Source: Streptomyces sp. NBC_00193 (GTDB lineage: Bacteria > Actinomycetota > Actinomycetes > Streptomycetales > Streptomycetaceae). Taken from it: a DNA stretch of 64,000 bases. Position 1 is the first letter of the stretch. The number at the start of each line of letters is the position of its first letter. Below, one piece after another: positions 61,470 to 64,000 of this stretch. The notes under the pieces were generated by a model. The model was given only the letters and a program-made list of their open reading frames with translations. It was not told the origin of the DNA and did no database searches. The stretch lies in the NCBI RefSeq assembly GCF_026342735.1, contig NZ_JAPEMM010000001.1:2542001-2606000 (forward strand). Reading direction: 5' to 3'. The translations under genes and the position numbers were made by a program.

Positions 61470-61673
61470 TCAGTGGGACTTCAGCCCCCGCACGAAGCCG
61501 CTCCACGCCGTGGCGGAGAGTACGAGGACGGGCCCGCCCTGCACCTTGGAGTCCCGAACGGGGACGAGGCCTGTCAGGCCGTCGGCGACCTCGACGCAGT
61601 CGCCGCCGGTGCCGTTGCTGAAGCTGCTCTTGCGCCAGCAGGCGGACGTCAAGTCAATCGCGGTGCTTGCCAT
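61470..61673 (-). CDS. DUF397 domain protein
   Basis: A 67-residue DUF397 protein: WRKSSFSNGTGGDCVEVADGL, then VPVRDSKVQGGPVLVLSATAWSGFVRGL is the complete domain signature. In Streptomyces these small proteins (AbaA-OrfD-like) are encoded next to WhiJ-like XRE regulators and behave as their partners, possibly in a toxin-antitoxin-like or developmental role. The start overlaps the end of the XRE gene by 20 bp on the same strand, indicating coupling. Confidence 0.92.
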   Translation of the reverse strand: MASTAIDLTSACWRKSSFSNGTGGDCVEVADGLTGLVPVRDSKVQGGPVLVLSATAWSGFVRGLKSH

Positions 61674-62505
61674 TTCTGAAGTCCTCTGCAGCTGCGTCGA
61701 TCCTCGCCAGGGACGCCTCAGGTGACAGCGCGACAGCCCTGAGCAGATCGTACGACCTGCGGTAGTCCTTCACGAGGGCCGGAAAGTCGATGAGTTGTCC
61801 GCTGTGCAGGCTCTCGGTGTACACGACGGGCGGCGCATCCACGAAGGTCATCACCTTGGCCATGCCCATCATGAACGGATGGGCCGCAGCGTTTTCCGGA
61901 ACGATCTGCAGAATGGAACGAGTGGTTCTGACCACGTTCGCGATGTGGGCCAGCAACTCGACCATCCCGCCCGCAGGAACCACCCGCCGCCGGATCAGCG
62001 ACTCGTCCATTACCACCCAGTAGGCCGGCGGCGACTCACCCTTGAACAGCTGGGCCCGCGCGACTCGGGCCTGCACCTTCTCCTCGACCTCGCTGTCGAG
62101 GGCCCGGGGCATCGCCGCCCGCGTGAGCGCCCGCGCATAGGCAGGTGTCTGCAACAGGCCCGGGACGAGCATCGGAGCCCACTCCTCGATGGTCTCCGCG
62201 TACGGCTCCATCTCCGCGACGTCTGCGAAGTACTCCGCGTGCCCGGACTGCCTCGCCTTGCGCGCATCTTCACAGCGCCGCTCGAAAAACCCGTCCGTGC
62301 CCAGTTTCCCGTCCACGTGCCGGGCCAGATCCAGCGGCATGCGCCGCTCGCCGTGCTCGATCTGGCTCAGGAACGGCACCCCCCGGAAGCTCCCCTCCGC
62401 CAACTGTTCCAGCGTGAGCCCCGCGGATTCCCGTTTGTAGCGCAGCTCAGCGCCATAGAAGGACGGCACATTCGCCGAAGCGTCGGGGTCCTTACGAGCG
62501 GGCAC
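61654..62505 (-). CDS. WhiJ-like XRE regulator (Scr1/DUF5753 type)
   Basis: A 283-residue regulator. Residues about 15-75 are the XRE helix-turn-helix (LRYKRESAGLTLEQLAEGSFRGVPFLSQIEHGERRMPLDLA); residues about 100-275 are the DUF5753/Scr1 region (YFADVAEMEPYAETIEEWAPMLVPGLLQTPAYARAL, MGMAKVMTFVDAPPVVYTESLHSGQLID). WhiJ homologues of this build affect sporulation and antibiotic production in S. coelicolor together with DUF397 proteins. GTG at 62505. Divergent small gene and HATPase gene next door complete the known locus type. Confidence 0.92.
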   Translation of the reverse strand: MPARKDPDASANVPSFYGAELRYKRESAGLTLEQLAEGSFRGVPFLSQIEHGERRMPLDLARHVDGKLGTDGFFERRCEDARKARQSGHAEYFADVAEMEPYAETIEEWAPMLVPGLLQTPAYARALTRAAMPRALDSEVEEKVQARVARAQLFKGESPPAYWVVMDESLIRRRVVPAGGMVELLAHIANVVRTTRSILQIVPENAAAHPFMMGMAKVMTFVDAPPVVYTESLHSGQLIDFPALVKDYRRSYDLLRAVALSPEASLARIDAAAEDFRNGKHRD

Positions 62506-62620
62506 AACCCACCACCGCCATTTGCCACTTGTCCAGCGGAACTCGAAACTCTTCCCACGCTACGCCGGGCCGCGCCACGCTGTGAGCAGTTCGTCACTCC
62601 CTGCTGCGAAGGATTCGGCC

Positions 62621-62827
62621 ATGAGCGACCACCCCCACGACCACGAGGCGACCCAGGCGCTGGAGAACCTCCGGTCCGCACTCGAAACGCACGGCATCGT
62701 GCTGCCCTCCCTCGACCTCCACCTGCTCTCCTACGCCGGGCGGTACGCGAACCCACCCCTCATCGCCCTCGGCAACTGCAACCCCGCCACCGCGCAGCGC
62801 CTCGCCGACGCCCTGGGCACGCGGTGA
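62621..62827 (+). CDS. Small protein of WhiJ/AbaA-type locus
   Basis: A 68-residue protein (DHEATQALENLRSALETHGI, then VLPSLDLHLLSYAGRYANPP) ending GNCNPATAQRLADALGTR. ATG at 62621 follows GAAGGA at 8 nt. Its stop overlaps the start of the HATPase gene (GTGA), so the two are coupled. Similar short proteins occur before such HATPase genes in Streptomyces, from memory; molecular role unknown. Confidence 0.75.
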   Translation: MSDHPHDHEATQALENLRSALETHGIVLPSLDLHLLSYAGRYANPPLIALGNCNPATAQRLADALGTR

Positions 62828-63180
62828 CCCTCGTGCTGCGGCTGCTCGCCACCCCCGGGGCCGTCCCCCTGGCCCGGCACGCCGTGCGCGAGCACACCCG
62901 CAGCCACGACGCCGAGCTCTGCGTGAGCGAGCTGCTCACCAACGCCCTCACCCACCTCGGCGAAGGCACGCCGGTCACGCTCAGGGTCACCGGAAGGGCA
63001 ACCCGTACCCGGGTCGAGCTCACCGACCCCGACCCGCGCGCATGGCCCGTACCGCAGGAAGCGACCACGGAGCAGGAATCCGGGCGGGGCCTAGCCCTGC
63101 TCGACGCGCTGGCCCTGCGATGGGGCGTCATCCAGGGGCCCGGGAGCAAAACCGTCTGGGCCGAGCTCCCGCAGCCGTAG
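62824..63180 (+). CDS. HATPase-domain anti-sigma-like kinase
   Basis: A 118-residue single-domain HATPase_c_2 protein like the AbaA-OrfA or RsbW-type anti-sigma kinases. N box VSELLTNALTHL (Glu-x-x-x-Asn present), ELTDPDPRAWP as the G1-like Asp segment and GRGLALLDALALRWGV as the G2 region. GTG at 62824 overlaps the stop of the preceding gene. No sigma factor is adjacent; the WhiJ-like gene lies divergently. Its 3' end overlaps the convergent HxlR gene by 90 bp. Confidence 0.87.
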   Translation: MTLVLRLLATPGAVPLARHAVREHTRSHDAELCVSELLTNALTHLGEGTPVTLRVTGRATRTRVELTDPDPRAWPVPQEATTEQESGRGLALLDALALRWGVIQGPGSKTVWAELPQP

Positions 63181-63576
63181 GCGGGCTTCGTACCGGTCCT
63201 GCGCGTCGAGCACGTCGTCCGCGTACTGCGCGGCCCAGGCCCCCATCGCCCGCATCGGCGTGAGCAGGGCCGTACCGGCCGCGGTCAGGGCGTAGTCCAC
63301 CCGCGGCGGGGCCTCGGCGTACGCCCGGCGCTCCACGAGGCCGTTGCGCTCCAGCCGCCGCAGCGCCTCGTTCAGCGCCTTCGGGCTGATCCCGCCGATC
63401 CGCGCGACCAGCGCCCTCGGCCGCATCGGCCGGCCCGCCGCGCCGAGCGTGAAGACCACGACGCTGTCCCAGCGGTTCGCCAGCACCTCGAAGGCGACGC
63501 GCGCCCGGCAGTCCGCCGTGTACGTGAGGTCCGGCAGCCCCGCGGCCGGTTCGGGCAGCTTCTCCATGCGCCCCAT
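63091..63576 (-). CDS. HxlR-family transcriptional regulator
   Basis: A 161-residue HxlR-type winged-helix regulator: VAFEVLANRWDSVVVFTLGAAGRPMRPRALVARIGGISPKALNEALRRLERNGLVERRAYAEAPPRVDYALTAAG carries the full signature. A conserved Cys appears in TADCRARVAF, ahead of the HTH, at the place where redox-sensing HxlR proteins have one. ATG at 63576 (GGAGGCAGG upstream) is preferred to 63567. Divergent from the oxidoreductase at 63680, with an inverted repeat between them. The last 90 bp are antisense to the end of the HATPase gene. Confidence 0.88.
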   Translation of the reverse strand: MGRMEKLPEPAAGLPDLTYTADCRARVAFEVLANRWDSVVVFTLGAAGRPMRPRALVARIGGISPKALNEALRRLERNGLVERRAYAEAPPRVDYALTAAGTALLTPMRAMGAWAAQYADDVLDAQDRYEARLRLRELGPDGFAPGPLDDAPSQGQRVEQG

Positions 63577-63593
63577 CCTGCCTCCGCCGATGG

Positions 63594-63607
63594 ACACCGG
63601 TCGGTGT
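63594..63607. promoter_or_regulatory. Candidate HxlR operator
   Basis: ACACCG (63594-63599) and CGGTGT (63602-63607) form a perfect inverted repeat with a 2-bp centre, 18 bp upstream of the HxlR start and in the intergenic region shared with the divergent oxidoreductase gene. Confidence 0.5.
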
Positions 63608-63679
63608 GCATCGCCCTCCGTAGCTTCGGCCACCGGAGAACGACGGCAACGACAGCAACGACAGAAAGCGGTGACGGCG

Positions 63680-64000
63680 ATGCGGATCGGCGTGATGGGT
63701 ACGGGAGCCATGGCGGAGTCCCTGGGCGGGGCCTGGGTGCGGGCCGGGCACGAGGTGTTCGTCGGCGGCCGCGACGAGGCAGCCGCCGGGGCCCTCGCCC
63801 GGCGGATCGGGGCGGCGGGCCACGGGAGCCCGGCGCGGGCGGCGGAGTACGGGGAGCTCGCGCTGCTCGCCGTACCGGCGGAGGCGGCCGCACCGCTGGC
63901 GGCGGAGCACGCGGCGGCGCTGGCCGGGCGGACGGTGGTGGACTGCACGAACCCGCTGGCTCCGGGGCCGGGCGGGGTGATGCTGACGACCGGCGGCGGG
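63680..64000 (+). CDS. N-terminal part of NADP/F420-dependent oxidoreductase-like protein
   Basis: The first 107 codons of a protein that runs off the window. It opens with a Rossmann motif, MRIGVMGTGAMAESLGGAWV, and continues RAGHEVFVGGRD, LLAVPAEAAAPLAAEHAAAL and GRTVVDCTNPLAPGP. This is the NADP-oxidoreductase coenzyme F420-dependent family (NpdG/Fno-like) pattern. ATG at 63680; an in-frame GTG at 63671 is an alternative. Divergent from HxlR, which probably controls it. Confidence 0.75.
   Translation, partial: MRIGVMGTGAMAESLGGAWVRAGHEVFVGGRDEAAAGALARRIGAAGHGSPARAAEYGELALLAVPAEAAAPLAAEHAAALAGRTVVDCTNPLAPGPGGVMLTTGGG

Overview
The window is very GC-rich, with long spurious antisense reading frames opposite most genes, frequent GTG and TTG starts, GTGA/ATGA start-stop overlaps, and families characteristic of Streptomyces (SpoIIE-type phosphatase, DUF397/Scr1-type regulators, PhoX, beta-propeller phytase). 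I read it as a Streptomyces (or very close relative) chromosome segment. Two exact parS sequences (30027-30040 and 40395-40408) suggest it lies in the origin-proximal ParB-binding zone. From memory, the kdp operon, phoX and aspS lie in the same order on the S. coelicolor chromosome.

Layout. 1-8.4 kb: GtrA-like protein, an internally shortened alkylsulfatase, XRE, TetR and AraC/GlxA-type regulators, and alpha/beta hydrolases, several facing each other across palindromic operators. 8.3-10.6 kb: an IS607-type element with an intact-looking TnpB, a broken tnpA and a folded right end (candidate omega RNA), sitting against the 3' stump of a TAP-like hydrolase gene. 10.6-14.1 kb: cobalt transporter genes cbtB-cbtA behind a cobalamin riboswitch, a secreted beta-propeller phytase with a Pho box, and a degenerate histidine-phosphatase homologue. 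14.1-17.5 kb: urate oxidase, a class III aminotransferase and an SDR. 17.7-22.4 kb: the KdpFABC potassium ATPase operon, preceded by a 27-residue membrane peptide and without kdpDE. 22.4-28.6 kb: small genes, then a KASIII-like condensing enzyme, a Rossmann-fold protein and a small coupled frame, facing an HTH plus TPR-like regulator; this is the least familiar unit. 28.9-33.5 kb: a sortase-like protein lacking catalytic Cys and His, two small unknown proteins, and a 919-residue modular secreted protein. 33.5-40.4 kb: small membrane protein, RidA and Rrf2, membrane proteins, lipoprotein and histidine kinase. 40.4-46.8 kb: Tat-exported PhoX with Pho box, a VWA protein with a long acidic repeat, and an MFS pump facing an ArsR-type regulator. 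46.9-53.8 kb: aspS, a PAS-GAF-SpoIIE-HATPase phosphatase, an AI-2E family permease, and TetR facing an imine-reductase-like enzyme. 53.8-58.6 kb: a MacAB-like ABC system whose adaptor carries a peptidoglycan-binding insert, and pirin. 58.7-64 kb: two small secreted proteins, a second ArsR-type regulator, SseB, a WhiJ/AbaA-like set (XRE, DUF397, small protein, HATPase), and HxlR facing an F420/NADP oxidoreductase cut by the window edge.

Phytase and PhoX share the same Pho-box arrangement and probably work together in phosphate scavenging. Cobalt import is under B12 control. Most regulators here appear to repress themselves and a divergent neighbour through operators visible in the intergenic DNA. 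All functional statements are from motif reading; no database search was run.
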